A stretch of 64,000 nt of DNA from Tissierella creatinini (GTDB lineage: Bacteria > Bacillota > Clostridia > Tissierellales > Tissierellaceae), in assembly GCA_005046945.1 (NCBI GenBank), contig SUSS01000006.1, positions 1-64,000 on the forward strand, in the 5' to 3' direction. The translations under genes and the position numbers were made by a program. The notes beneath the pieces were generated by a model. That model ran no database searches, was not told the origin of the DNA, and worked only from the letters and a program-made list of their open reading frames with translations. This document shows, piece by piece, positions 1 to 8,203 of the stretch (position 1 is the first letter of the stretch; every line of letters begins with the position of its first letter).

Positions 1-99
1 GAATAGGGAAGATTATTGGAAACGATAATTAAAGTAAGATTTATAGGTTTTTATAAGGTTTTTATAGGGATTTATAAGTTTTATGTAACGGTGAAAAGC

Positions 100-243
100 A
101 TGGAAGAGATGTTTGCTGGGGTTGCAAATCTGGGCTTTCCCATAGTCATATCCATATACCTTTTGGTGAGGATTGAGGGAAAATTAAACCAATTGACTGC
201 AAGTATAACCGAACTCTCAAAGGCTATAGCAAGCTCTAAATAA
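100..243 (+). CDS. YvrJ-family small membrane peptide
   Basis: A 47-residue peptide with an N-terminal hydrophobic stretch (residues about 6-24) that contains NLGFPIVISIYLLVRIEGKL, followed by a polar helix. This is the pattern of YvrJ-family peptides of Firmicutes, which are often found near phage or accessory genes and have no established function. I chose ATG 100 because the family normally starts just before this hydrophobic stretch and a GGTG lies about 7 bases upstream. Longer in-frame starts exist (GTG 91, TTG 16), but they would add an atypical basic, aromatic leader. A terminator follows. It is probably a single-pass membrane peptide. Confidence 0.6.
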   Translation: MEEMFAGVANLGFPIVISIYLLVRIEGKLNQLTASITELSKAIASSK

Positions 244-282
244 TGGAAACATTCTGTCTGCTTGAAAGAAAATAATAGCAAT

Positions 283-335
283 AGCCCTTTAAGATGCTTT
301 AATTAAGCTATTTGCGAGGGCTGTTTTTGTTTTTT
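283..335 (+). terminator. Rho-independent terminator after the YvrJ-like gene
   Basis: AGCCCT (283-288) pairs with AGGGCT (317-322). A smaller GCTT/AAGC hairpin sits in the loop, and a T-rich run (GTTTTTGTTTTTT) follows. Confidence 0.65.
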
Positions 336-571
336 GGGGGATTTCTTTAATGGGCTGAATTTTATGAAGAATAATGTATATTTGCGTTAAGGTTCAAGTT
401 TTGCAGATTTATTTATGAAGATACAGAAAATAGGGCCATTAATAGAATTTGAATGTTCTTAAATGTTAATTGCAGGGAAGCGGTGAATATGGGTGGACGT
501 TATTAATCAATCCTAAGTTAGGTAGATATACAGAATAAAAAATCAGGGGACAGGTAAGCTAAACATAATAA
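336..571. other. Intergenic stretch without recognisable gene
   Basis: AT-rich sequence between the YvrJ-like gene and the restriction-modification promoter. I find no ORF with a credible ribosome site, no RNA motif and no strong repeat. It probably marks the left boundary of the accessory island. Confidence 0.4.
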
Positions 572-600
572 TTGACAATATAAACTTTATATTTTATACT
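572..600 (+). promoter_or_regulatory. Consensus sigma-A promoter of the restriction-modification operon
   Basis: TTGACA (572-577), a 17-bp spacer and TATACT (595-600) form a near-perfect promoter. Transcription should begin near 607. This rules out the in-frame ATG at 602 and supports ATG 635 (or 626) as the start of the HTH gene. Confidence 0.8.
577..593. promoter_or_regulatory. Palindromic operator candidate inside the promoter spacer
   Basis: AATATAAA-C-TTTATATT is a perfect 8-1-8 palindrome lying between the -35 and -10 boxes. A dimeric HTH protein bound there would block RNA polymerase. The adjacent HTH gene is the obvious candidate for autoregulation, as with controller proteins of restriction systems. 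This is inference from position. Confidence 0.5.
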
Positions 601-634
601 AATGGTGGATTTTCATATAGATAGGATGAGAAAG

Positions 635-844
635 ATGACAATTTCGGAGCAAATTAAAGTATTATGCGTTAGAAATAATATAAGTGTAGCGGAATTAGCA
701 AGAAGACTAGGAAAGTCTCCTCAAAATCTTAATTCAAAATTAAAGAGGGAAAGTTTTACAATAGCTGAATTGGAGCAGATAGCAGAAGTAGTGGAAGCAA
801 AGTTTGAAAGAAATTTTATACTAACAAACGGAGAAAAAGTATAG
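635..844 (+). CDS. Small XRE-type HTH regulator, possible controller of the R-M operon
   Basis: A 69-residue helix-turn-helix protein of the Cro/C1 (XRE) type. Residues about 3-50 carry the five-helix fold, with the recognition region around SVAELARRLGKSPQNLNSKL. It is almost only DNA-binding domain and probably acts as a dimer. The start at 635 is supported by AGGATGAG just upstream and by the promoter position; ATG 626 is an alternative and ATG 602 precedes the predicted transcript. It lies about 20 bases upstream of the methyltransferase gene on the same strand. C proteins of type II systems have this size and position, but similar small XRE proteins occur elsewhere, so the controller role is inferred. 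Confidence 0.75.
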   Translation: MTISEQIKVLCVRNNISVAELARRLGKSPQNLNSKLKRESFTIAELEQIAEVVEAKFERNFILTNGEKV

Positions 845-863
845 ACAAGAGAGGGATATGGAA

Positions 864-1916
864 ATGGTATTTGAATTAGGAGAACTGTTCTGCGGACCTG
901 GAGGGTTAGCTTACGGAGCGAAAACAGCACAAATAGAAAATGCTGATTATAAAATAATCCATAAGTGGGCAAATGATTATGATCGTGATACCTGTGATAC
1001 GTACATACATAACATATGCCCAGGAAATCCTGAATCGGTTATTTGTCAGGATGTAAGGACATTGAATTTAGATTCCCTTAGTTCTATAGATGCCTTGGCA
1101 TTTGGATTTCCATGCAATGATTTTTCAGTCGTAGGTGAGCAGAAGGGTTTTGATGGAGAATATGGCCCTTTATACACTTATGGGGTAAAGGTGTTAAAAA
1201 AGCATAAGCCTAGGTGGTTCCTTGCTGAAAATGTAGGTGGTTTAAAGTCAGCAAATGATGGCGGAGCATTTAAAAAAATACTTCAAGATTTAGAAGAGGC
1301 AGGATATAGACTATATCCTCATCTGTATAAATTTGAAAAGTATGGGGTTCCTCAAGCGCGTCATAGAATAATCATTATTGGTATAAGGGAGGATTTGTCT
1401 TTTGAATTTAGAGTGCCTTCACCAGCACCTTATTCACATATAGATAATACTTCCAGAAGCGCATTAGAAGTGCCTCCTATTCCAGGTGATGCATCAAATA
1501 ATGAATTAACAAGGCAGTCACCAATAGTAACAGAAAGATTGACATATATAAGACCAGGAGAAAATGCTTTTACGGCGAATTTACCGGAGCATCTGAAATT
1601 GAATGTTAAAGGTGCAAAGATTAGTCAAATATATAAAAGATTGAATCCTGACAAGCCAGCATATACAGTAACAGGCTCAGGTGGGGGAGGCACACATATC
1701 TATCATTTTGCGGAACCAAGAGCATTAACAAATAGAGAAAGAGCCAGATTACAAACATTTCCAGATAACTATGTGTTTAAAGGTTCAAAGGAAAGTGTAA
1801 GAAGGCAAATAGGTATGGCAGTTCCAGCGAAAGGAGCAAAAATAATATTTGAGGCTGTATTAAGGACATTTGCAGGTATTGATTATGACTTCATTCCATG
1901 TAATATAAACGAATAG
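864..1916 (+). CDS. DNA (cytosine-5) methyltransferase
   Basis: Transfers a methyl group from S-adenosylmethionine to cytosine C5 in DNA and should protect host DNA against the adjacent restriction enzyme. Motifs appear in the canonical m5C order: motif I ELFCGPGGL near the N-terminus, motif IV FGFPCNDFS with the catalytic Cys (codon 1113-1115), motif VI ENVGGL, motif VIII QARHRI, a single variable target-recognition region of roughly 110 residues, motif IX around RARLQTFPD and motif X GMAVPAKGAK. Length (350 aa) is typical. The upstream ATG 858 sits too close to the GAGGG ribosome site, so ATG 864, at 8 bases, is preferred. The next gene begins 13 bases downstream. Confidence 0.95.
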   Translation: MVFELGELFCGPGGLAYGAKTAQIENADYKIIHKWANDYDRDTCDTYIHNICPGNPESVICQDVRTLNLDSLSSIDALAFGFPCNDFSVVGEQKGFDGEYGPLYTYGVKVLKKHKPRWFLAENVGGLKSANDGGAFKKILQDLEEAGYRLYPHLYKFEKYGVPQARHRIIIIGIREDLSFEFRVPSPAPYSHIDNTSRSALEVPPIPGDASNNELTRQSPIVTERLTYIRPGENAFTANLPEHLKLNVKGAKISQIYKRLNPDKPAYTVTGSGGGGTHIYHFAEPRALTNRERARLQTFPDNYVFKGSKESVRRQIGMAVPAKGAKIIFEAVLRTFAGIDYDFIPCNINE

Positions 1917-1929
1917 GGGGGAAACTGAT

Positions 1930-3483
1930 TTGTTAAATTATTGGTGGGTAACAAGACCAAAGCGAAAATTAAATTCAATTCCTGATGTATTAGCAACATT
2001 TGCTGAGCTGTCATTAGACCAAGAATGGCAGGGACAGAGAGACTCTCATTTATCTTTTGAGGATGCATTAGAACAGGCAGGCTTAAAGCGTAAAGGTGAA
2101 CGCCGGGATCAGACTGGCGGTGGTGCAAGAACATATAAAGCTTGGGTTGAAAGCTTGGGATTAATTTTCACACAGGAGTCTACCGGAAAAATAAAGCTAA
2201 CATTGGCTGGTGAAGCTATAATGGAAGGCGAATCTCCTATTGAAGTATTAAAAAGTCAGATTTTTAAATATCAGTTTCCATCCTCTTTTTCATTAAGCCG
2301 AGGGGTACAAGTTGCTCAAAGATTTAAAATCAGACCTTTTAGATTTTTACTTAAATTATTAAACGACCCAGATATAGAATATTTAACAGAAGAGGAAATT
2401 GCAAAGCTTATAGTTACTAAGGCGGAAAATGAAACGGAAAAATGTTATAAATATATTGTAAATAATATTTTGGAATTTAGGCAAAAAGGCGATATAATTC
2501 ATGAAGAAGATTTTTTCGATAAATATAAATCCTCAAAAGGGGATGTTAATCCTGAATATCCGTACAGGCACTTAATGGACCTGGCAAATACTATTGTAAA
2601 TTGGCTTGAGTATACACAGCTTGTAAAAAGAGATACTGGTGAAGTACGCATTCTAGAGGATAAGAGATTGGAAGTTCAGAGTCTTTTATCAGTATCTCCG
2701 CCTTTTATTGATCGGCCTGAACAGCATGAATACTTCCAAAGAAAGTATGGATTAGATCCTAAGCATAAAAAGGACACTAGAAACCTTACAGAAACTAAGA
2801 CTATTACAGCAAAAATTATTGCTGAACAGAAAATTAAACAGTCTTATATTGCTGAATCTTTAAAACAGCCGATAACAAAAATAACTACAGCTCTTATAGA
2901 TAAAATTGCCGAGAAGACAGGATTTGAGGACAAGCTAATAGAGGAAACACTTTTAAAGTTATATCCGAGAGGCTCTGTTGGTGCTTTTATGACAGAATAC
3001 TTTGAAATGGCTTTTAAAGGAAGAGATGAAGCGTCTGATTTTGAAAAAGCTACTGTTGAACTATTTCAGAATGTTTTTGGTTTTGAAGCTAAACATGTAG
3101 GGCCAATAGGTCTTACACCTGACGTTTTGATTCTATCCGATACAGATGGATATCAGGCTATTATAGATAATAAAGCATACAGCAAGTATACAATTAGTAA
3201 TGATCATCATAACAGAATGGTACATAATTATATAAAAGATTTGAACCGATATAGTTCTTATACTGTTCCGCTTGCATTTTTTTCATATATTGCAGGTGGA
3301 TTTGGAAAAAATATCAATTCCCAAGTTATGGATATTGTTAATGTTACTAAAGTTTCAGGTTCAGCAATAAGTGTATCTAATATGATTAAGCTTGTTGAAT
3401 TGTATGAGCAAAAAAACTATACTAATAAAAAGATTCGGGATGTATTTTCTGTAAACAGGCAGATTTTGTTGTCTGACTTATAA
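1930..3483 (+). CDS. Type IIS restriction endonuclease with FokI-like cleavage domain
   Basis: A 517-residue protein. The C-terminal ~130 residues look like the FokI nuclease domain: TPDVLIL then AIIDNKAYSKY give a PD-(D/E)xK site with D398, D413 and K415, matching the FokI D450/D467/K469 pattern (FokI has VIVDTKAYS at this place). The rest also lines up loosely, including the RM..NYI helix and the AFFSYIAGGFG strand. The N-terminal ~350 residues, rich in winged-helix-like segments, would recognise the DNA site. Similar N-termini occur in the AlwI/FokI group of enzymes. It starts with TTG behind GGGGGGAAA and is co-transcribed with the methyltransferase. The recognition sequence cannot be read from the protein. 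Confidence 0.85.
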   Translation: MLNYWWVTRPKRKLNSIPDVLATFAELSLDQEWQGQRDSHLSFEDALEQAGLKRKGERRDQTGGGARTYKAWVESLGLIFTQESTGKIKLTLAGEAIMEGESPIEVLKSQIFKYQFPSSFSLSRGVQVAQRFKIRPFRFLLKLLNDPDIEYLTEEEIAKLIVTKAENETEKCYKYIVNNILEFRQKGDIIHEEDFFDKYKSSKGDVNPEYPYRHLMDLANTIVNWLEYTQLVKRDTGEVRILEDKRLEVQSLLSVSPPFIDRPEQHEYFQRKYGLDPKHKKDTRNLTETKTITAKIIAEQKIKQSYIAESLKQPITKITTALIDKIAEKTGFEDKLIEETLLKLYPRGSVGAFMTEYFEMAFKGRDEASDFEKATVELFQNVFGFEAKHVGPIGLTPDVLILSDTDGYQAIIDNKAYSKYTISNDHHNRMVHNYIKDLNRYSSYTVPLAFFSYIAGGFGKNINSQVMDIVNVTKVSGSAISVSNMIKLVELYEQKNYTNKKIRDVFSVNRQILLSDL

Positions 3484-3541
3484 AAAATTTTAAGAATACA
3501 AAAATAAGCAAACATCTATAATATGATATAATTTATAAAAG

Positions 3542-3582
3542 AAGAGCTTGAGATATAATCTCCAGCTCTTAATGTTTTGAAG
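3542..3582. terminator. Hairpin between convergent genes
   Basis: AAGAGCT-t-GAGAT-ATA-ATCTC-c-AGCTCTT (3542-3570) forms a long stem with one mismatch. A short T-rich run follows on the plus strand and another on the minus strand, so it may end transcription from both sides. Confidence 0.6.
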
Positions 3583-3598
3583 TCAAGTGTCATAAAAA

Positions 3599-3982
3599 TT
3601 ATATTAATGAAAACTGTACATCCGTAGGAGAAATAAACTCTACCTGGACCCTGTTTCCAATCTGTGCATTGCAAGAAGCATACCATGGTGTAAATGCCTT
3701 ACATGCACCATGACCAATACCCTCAAACTGCTTAGCATACTGAACTCCATTTTGCAAAGGTCCATTACCTGCAGCTTTAATTTCAAACGAATCATGACCA
3801 TTAGTGAAATGAGCAGTATATGTTGAACCTCTAACTATTCCATATTGTCTGGCAACATCAGATGGTATCTTTACATAAGATTCACCTTCAATAAAAGGTC
3901 TGTTGGTAGGATTCCTGTATTCTCCCCAGTCTATATGAGAAGGTTTAAGCGTTACAACATAAGTATCTCCGGCTCGTGGCAT
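3599..3982 (-). CDS. Unrecognised 127-aa protein inside the restriction island
   Basis: I do not recognise this gene. It has a strong ribosome site (AGGAGGG, 6 bases before ATG) and a complete reading frame. It is predicted to be rich in beta strands, with no signal peptide or membrane segment. Segments such as GESYVKIPSDVARQYGI and the end IGNRVQVEFISPTDVQFSLI resemble the strand-turn pattern of small beta-barrel DNA-binding modules (the B3-like effector domains of some restriction enzymes), but this is only an impression. It lies convergently between the restriction gene and vsr, so it may be a third component or accessory DNA binder of the system, or an unrelated passenger. Codon use is slightly less AT-rich than its neighbours. 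Confidence 0.7.
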   Translation of the reverse strand: MPRAGDTYVVTLKPSHIDWGEYRNPTNRPFIEGESYVKIPSDVARQYGIVRGSTYTAHFTNGHDSFEIKAAGNGPLQNGVQYAKQFEGIGHGACKAFTPWYASCNAQIGNRVQVEFISPTDVQFSLI

Positions 3983-4406
3983 AATATCCCTCCTATAGGT
4001 CAGGCAATATAGAACTTGCCTATTTATAAAAAAATGTTATGTCTAATAATATCATATTAATATAACACTTGACATCATAACACTATTGATTTTACCATAT
4101 TTAAGATATAATTCCAAATTACTTAAAATATATGTGGAATGCCATTATTATAAATAATACGCTTAGTATAGACACTTCGTTTTCGGCAAATTCAAATGAA
4201 CCTTTTATAGTGCTTAGACTTAGACCGTATTTGAATTTTTGTATGATTCTCTACAAAATTAAGATTATAAAATATTTTTGTTGGTATAAAATTTAAACTT
4301 GTATTAATTCTTTGGTTACTATTGTATTAATAATAATCTTGATTTGAGGCTTTATTTTTATTATCATTTAAAGAATAATTTTTTTGTAAAATAAAGGGGA
4401 TATATT
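3983..4406. other. AT-rich intergenic region with a possible decayed ORF
   Basis: 424 bases between the divergent 127-aa gene and vsr. The minus strand is open from 4250 to a stop at 4119 and would encode about 43 residues ending in a hydrophobic segment (KGSFEFAENEVSILSVLFII), with no start codon or ribosome site in place. This may be the tail of a lost gene. No promoter of good quality is visible for vsr. Confidence 0.3.
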
Positions 4407-4847
4407 ATGGCCGATGTATTTTCAAAAGATAAAAGAAGCGAAATTATGGCAAAAATAAGAGGCAAAGACACAAAGATAGAGATGGTGGTAAGAAAATGGA
4501 TTTTTGCTCATGGATTCAGGTATAGGAAGAATGACAAGAGATTCCCAGGAACTCCGGACATAGTGCTTCCTAAATATAAGACTGTGATATTTATAAATGG
4601 CTGTTTTTGGCATGGACATGAACACTGTAAACTGAGTCATATGCCAAAGTCAAATGTGGAATATTGGGAACATAAGATAAGTAGGAACATTGAAAATGAT
4701 ATAAAAAATCAAGAAGATATTAAGATGATGGGATGGAATTTTATAATTGTTTGGGAATGTCAATTGAAGGAGAATACAGAAGAAGTTTTGGAAAATTTGA
4801 TTGAGAAGATTGAAGAAAACAAGGGGCATAAGAGTTCTAGATTGTGA
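4407..4847 (+). CDS. vsr: Very short patch repair endonuclease Vsr
   Basis: Nicks DNA next to T:G mismatches that arise when 5-methylcytosine deaminates, starting repair to C:G. The 146-residue protein has the full family pattern: KRSEIMAKIRGKDTKIE at the N-terminus, the catalytic-Asp segment FPGTPDIVLP, and the histidine/zinc segment FINGCFWHGHEHC, followed by MPKSNVEYW. Length is typical. Vsr genes are characteristic partners of m5C methyltransferase genes, and the methyltransferase here is 2.5 kb upstream. The 127-aa gene on the other strand interrupts the expected MTase-R-vsr order. It ends in its own terminator. Confidence 0.95.
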   Translation: MADVFSKDKRSEIMAKIRGKDTKIEMVVRKWIFAHGFRYRKNDKRFPGTPDIVLPKYKTVIFINGCFWHGHEHCKLSHMPKSNVEYWEHKISRNIENDIKNQEDIKMMGWNFIIVWECQLKENTEEVLENLIEKIEENKGHKSSRL

Positions 4848-4917
4848 TACAAATGGTGGAACAGTGTACAGAGGGACTGGAACTTTTCTACTAAGAAGAT
4901 AAACTGTTTTTTTATAG

Positions 4918-4954
4918 TAGAGTAGAGATAGTAATATTTCTACTCTATTTTTTA
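4918..4954 (+). terminator. Terminator of vsr
   Basis: TAGAGTAGA (4918-4926) pairs with TCTACTCTA (4939-4947) around a 12-base loop, followed by a run of T. Confidence 0.75.
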
Positions 4955-4962
4955 TCCTATAG

Positions 4963-5226
4963 TGTCTTATTATTGTTCAAGTTGATTACCTTTCTTTTTT
5001 TGAGTATAATGAAATCAAATGTATTACATGTCTGGACATAAATTTAAAACCTGACTATTCTTCTTATTTAAAACTAATTCTCAAGTATGGCCATCCATAC
5101 TTGAGAACGAAAAAGATGTTAGGGCTCAATGATTATCAGAATTACGGCTACAAGGCGACCAAGCAATATATTAAAGAATGGTACGGGGAAATATATGTAA
5201 TAATTACCCATATAATAAGGGTATAG
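4963..5226 (+). pseudogene. Gene remnant without start codon
   Basis: The frame is open for 87 residues between stops at 4960 and 5224, but has no usable start near its beginning. The middle reads like real protein (DYSSYLKLILKYGHPYLRTK, then GYKATKQYIKEWYG), with codon use similar to the neighbours. I do not recognise the family. It may be what is left of a gene cut by insertion of the restriction island. An unannotated small gene starting at the ATG near 5115 is an alternative, but that start lacks a clear ribosome site. Confidence 0.35.
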
Positions 5227-5260
5227 GAAAAAACCTAAGGTTTTACCTATATCCTATTTT
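5222..5260 (+). terminator. Terminator-like hairpin before recD2
   Basis: TATAGG (5222-5227) pairs with CCTATA (5246-5251), enclosing the inner palindrome AAAACCTAAGGTTTT. The T tract is poor. It overlaps the stop codon of the remnant ORF. Confidence 0.4.
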
Positions 5261-5325
5261 AGCAGGAAGGTGTAAGTCCAGTAATAGAAAATAAAGATTC
5301 AACTTAATTAAGGTGGTGGCTAGTC

Positions 5326-7539
5326 ATGGTAATCGAGGGAGTTATAGAGGAGATAATTTTTAGGAATGAATCCAATGGTTATACCGTTGGTAGGTTGATT
5401 ACATCCGATGGGGATATTACCATCGTTGGTTATGCTGCCCTTATAAATACCGATGAGACAGTTTCCCTAGAAGGAGACCTAATCTATCACAATAAATACG
5501 GAGAACAATTTAGCTTTACTAGTATAAATATAGTGGTTCCATCTACGCTTAAGGGAATTGAAAACTATTTATCCTCCGGCCTAATCCCCAATATAGGCCC
5601 TAAGACTGCTAAGAGAATAGTGGAGAAATTCGGACTGGAATCCTTGGACATAATCCAATACAATCCGGAAAAACTCAAGGAAGTCGGTGGAATTGGGGAT
5701 AAGAAGCTAAAGAAGATTATGGAAGCTTATGATGAGCAAAGAGAGCTAAGGGATATAATGGTCTACCTTCAGCAGTACGATATAAGCATGAATCAAGGGA
5801 TTAAGATATATAAGAAATATGGGAATGAAACTGTTAAAATAATCGGCGAAAATCCCTATAGGCTCTCGGATGATATCTATGGAATAGGGTTTAAAACCGC
5901 CGATACTATAGCCAGTAAGATGGGGGTAGATATAAACTCTCCATATAGGTGTGAAGCCGGCCTTAAGTATGTTATTAAGGAATGCGCAGGGGAAGGTCAC
6001 TGCTATGTTCTAAAGGATGAGCTGATTGACAGAGCTTCAAAGCTATTGGAAATAGATATAGACCTTCTAGAAGATGGAATAAGAGACATGGTGTTTAAGC
6101 AAAGCTTTTATGCCATAAATGATGAAGCTAAGACCTATATATATTATAAGCCTTACTATATGGCTGAAAGCAACGTAGCAAGAAAGATAATAGAGCTTTC
6201 CAGATATGAATTTGATGAGCTGGAAGTAGACGCCGATAGAGAGATTAGATTAATCGAGAAGGAAGAAGGAATATCCTTTGGACAAAAACAAATACAAGCC
6301 ATAAAGGAATCCCTAACTAATGGGATGATTATCATAACAGGGGGTCCGGGTACAGGAAAAACAACTACCATCAATGCAATTATCACTATCTGTGAAAATT
6401 TAGGCCTAGAGGTAGTGCTGGCAGCACCAACGGGTAGGGCGGCTAAAAGGATGACTGAAACTACAGGAAGAGAAGCTAAGACAATCCATAGGCTTTTGGA
6501 GATATCTTTTATGGAGGAAGACAGTGCAGAATTTTTTAAAGATGAGGACAGCCCCATAGAAGCAGATGTAATCATCATCGATGAGGCATCTATGATTGAC
6601 ATACTTCTAATGAACAGCCTCTTAAAAGCCATAAGTCCAGGCACAAGGGTCATATTAGTTGGAGATATAGATCAGCTGCCTTCTGTTGGACCCGGAAATG
6701 TCTTAAAGGACATTATAAATTCTGGAACCATTAAGGTTTGTAAGTTAGATGAAATATTCAGACAGGCTGAAGAAAGCATGATAATAGTCAATGCACATAG
6801 GGTGAATAAGGGACAGGCTCCGATTCTTAATGAAAAGGACAAGGACTTTTTCTTTATACCCACTAGTAATGATATAGTTAAGACCATTACAGACTTAAAC
6901 AAGAATAGATTGCCATCCTTTTATGGGGTGGATCCAATCACCGATATACAAGTCCTAACACCCATGAAAAAGGGGGATGTAGGAATCAATTCCCTAAATA
7001 AATACCTTCAAGATTCTTTGAATCCAAAATCAAAATTCAAAGATGAAAAGAAAATAGGCGAAGAGGTCTTCAGAGTCGGGGATAAAATTATGCAGACTAA
7101 AAACAACTATAAGATGGAGTGGACCATTATTAAAGGAAGTCAGGAAGGCACAAAGGGTGAAGGGATATTCAACGGTGACTTTGGCTATATCAGTGAAATC
7201 GATAATGAGGAAAATATCCTAAGAGCCATATTCGATGATGAAAAGAGAGTAGAATATGACTTCAAACACTTGGATGAGCTTAAGCTTGCCTATGCTACAA
7301 CGGTGCATAAGGCTCAGGGAAGTGAGTTTCCAGTGGTAATCATGCCCATATCCTCAGGTCCTCCAATGTTATTAACCAGAAATCTTTTCTACACAGCCAT
7401 TACCAGGGCAAGAAAATTAGTGGTCTTAGTAGGGGATGAGAGATATATGCACATGATGATAAAGAACAATATTATTGCTAAAAGATATTCTTCCCTGGAT
7501 AAGAGGATTAGGGAATATATGCAGACATTCTTCTCTTAA
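5326..7539 (+). CDS. recD2: RecD2-type ATP-dependent DNA helicase
   Basis: A superfamily 1B 5'-3' helicase of the RecD2/YrrC group, acting in DNA repair without RecB or RecC. The 737 residues show an N-terminal OB-like region, tandem helix-hairpin-helix motifs (LIPNIGPKTAKRIVEKFG and GGIGDKKLKKI), Walker A GGPGTGKTTT near residue 340, Walker B VIIIDEASMID, a GDIDQLPSVGPG motif, and C-terminal motifs YATTVHKAQGSEFP and FYTAITRARK. Length is usual for Firmicute RecD2. It starts at ATG 5326 with AAGGTGGTGG upstream. comFC follows after 11 bases behind its own AAGGAGG, so the two are probably co-transcribed. Confidence 0.95.
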   Translation: MVIEGVIEEIIFRNESNGYTVGRLITSDGDITIVGYAALINTDETVSLEGDLIYHNKYGEQFSFTSINIVVPSTLKGIENYLSSGLIPNIGPKTAKRIVEKFGLESLDIIQYNPEKLKEVGGIGDKKLKKIMEAYDEQRELRDIMVYLQQYDISMNQGIKIYKKYGNETVKIIGENPYRLSDDIYGIGFKTADTIASKMGVDINSPYRCEAGLKYVIKECAGEGHCYVLKDELIDRASKLLEIDIDLLEDGIRDMVFKQSFYAINDEAKTYIYYKPYYMAESNVARKIIELSRYEFDELEVDADREIRLIEKEEGISFGQKQIQAIKESLTNGMIIITGGPGTGKTTTINAIITICENLGLEVVLAAPTGRAAKRMTETTGREAKTIHRLLEISFMEEDSAEFFKDEDSPIEADVIIIDEASMIDILLMNSLLKAISPGTRVILVGDIDQLPSVGPGNVLKDIINSGTIKVCKLDEIFRQAEESMIIVNAHRVNKGQAPILNEKDKDFFFIPTSNDIVKTITDLNKNRLPSFYGVDPITDIQVLTPMKKGDVGINSLNKYLQDSLNPKSKFKDEKKIGEEVFRVGDKIMQTKNNYKMEWTIIKGSQEGTKGEGIFNGDFGYISEIDNEENILRAIFDDEKRVEYDFKHLDELKLAYATTVHKAQGSEFPVVIMPISSGPPMLLTRNLFYTAITRARKLVVLVGDERYMHMMIKNNIIAKRYSSLDKRIREYMQTFFS

Positions 7540-7550
7540 GGAGGATTTTT

Positions 7551-8198
7551 ATGGGTATAAAAAATCTATTGTTTCCAACAAAGAATCTATGTTATCTATG
7601 TAAGGATAGAAATGGTGTGGTAGTGGACTTTATCTGCAATGAATGCAGGGAAAGGCTGGTGTTTTCCAATAAGGAAGTGGATTTGGATACTGATTTAATC
7701 CATAGGACCATTTATTGCCTTTCTTACAATAAGTATCTAAAGGAGATAGTTCACGATTTTAAATTCAATGATAAATCCTATCTTTATAAGCCCTTAGCTG
7801 AACTAATGTTCATAACTATAAAGAATAAAGAAATAAAGGATATAGATTTGATAGCATATATTCCAATTCATAGGAAGAAAGAAGCTATAAGAGGCTATAA
7901 CCAATCGGAGCTCTTGGCTTCTTACATAGGAGAGGTGCTTTATCTTCCTATATCCAGAAATAATCTAATCAAGTACAAATGGACTAAAGAGCAAAATACA
8001 TTAAATAGAAGTGAAAGGCTTAAAAATTTAAAGGATTCCTTCACCATAAGGAATCCCAATGAATTCATAAATAAGAGAATACTCCTTATAGATGATTTAA
8101 TAACCACAGGCTCAACCTTTAAGGAATGTGCTAATCTAATAATGGAAATCGGAGCAAAATCCGTAACCTGTCTAGCCTTATCGTCGTCTAAGAGTTAA
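7551..8198 (+). CDS. comFC: ComF family phosphoribosyltransferase-like protein
   Basis: A 215-residue ComFC/GntX-type protein linked to DNA uptake in naturally competent bacteria, though found in many that are not. The N-terminus has a zinc-finger-like pair of Cys motifs (CYLC and CNEC). The C-terminal half has the phosphoribosyltransferase signature ILLIDDLITTGST and the RGYNQSELLA segment. The start is fixed by AAGGAGG, 8 bases upstream. It sits with recD2 in a presumed operon. Its stop codon overlaps the stop of the convergent yihY-like gene inside a 14-bp palindrome. Confidence 0.9.
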   Translation: MGIKNLLFPTKNLCYLCKDRNGVVVDFICNECRERLVFSNKEVDLDTDLIHRTIYCLSYNKYLKEIVHDFKFNDKSYLYKPLAELMFITIKNKEIKDIDLIAYIPIHRKKEAIRGYNQSELLASYIGEVLYLPISRNNLIKYKWTKEQNTLNRSERLKNLKDSFTIRNPNEFINKRILLIDDLITTGSTFKECANLIMEIGAKSVTCLALSSSKS

Positions 8199-8203
8199 CT
8201 CTT
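8190..8203. repeat. Perfect palindrome at two overlapping stop codons
   Basis: AAGAGTTAACTCTT contains both the comFC stop (8196-8198) and the stop of the minus-strand gene (8195-8197). It may act as a minimal two-way transcription end, but there is no T tract. Confidence 0.4.

Noticed and set aside
6156-6653. 165-codon minus-strand open frame inside recD2
   Set aside because: It mirrors the coding frame of recD2, has no ribosome site and reads as hydrophobic antisense sequence. Other antisense frames (for example 14190-14510, 25422-25811, 29820-30080, 50206-50472) are rejected for the same reason.
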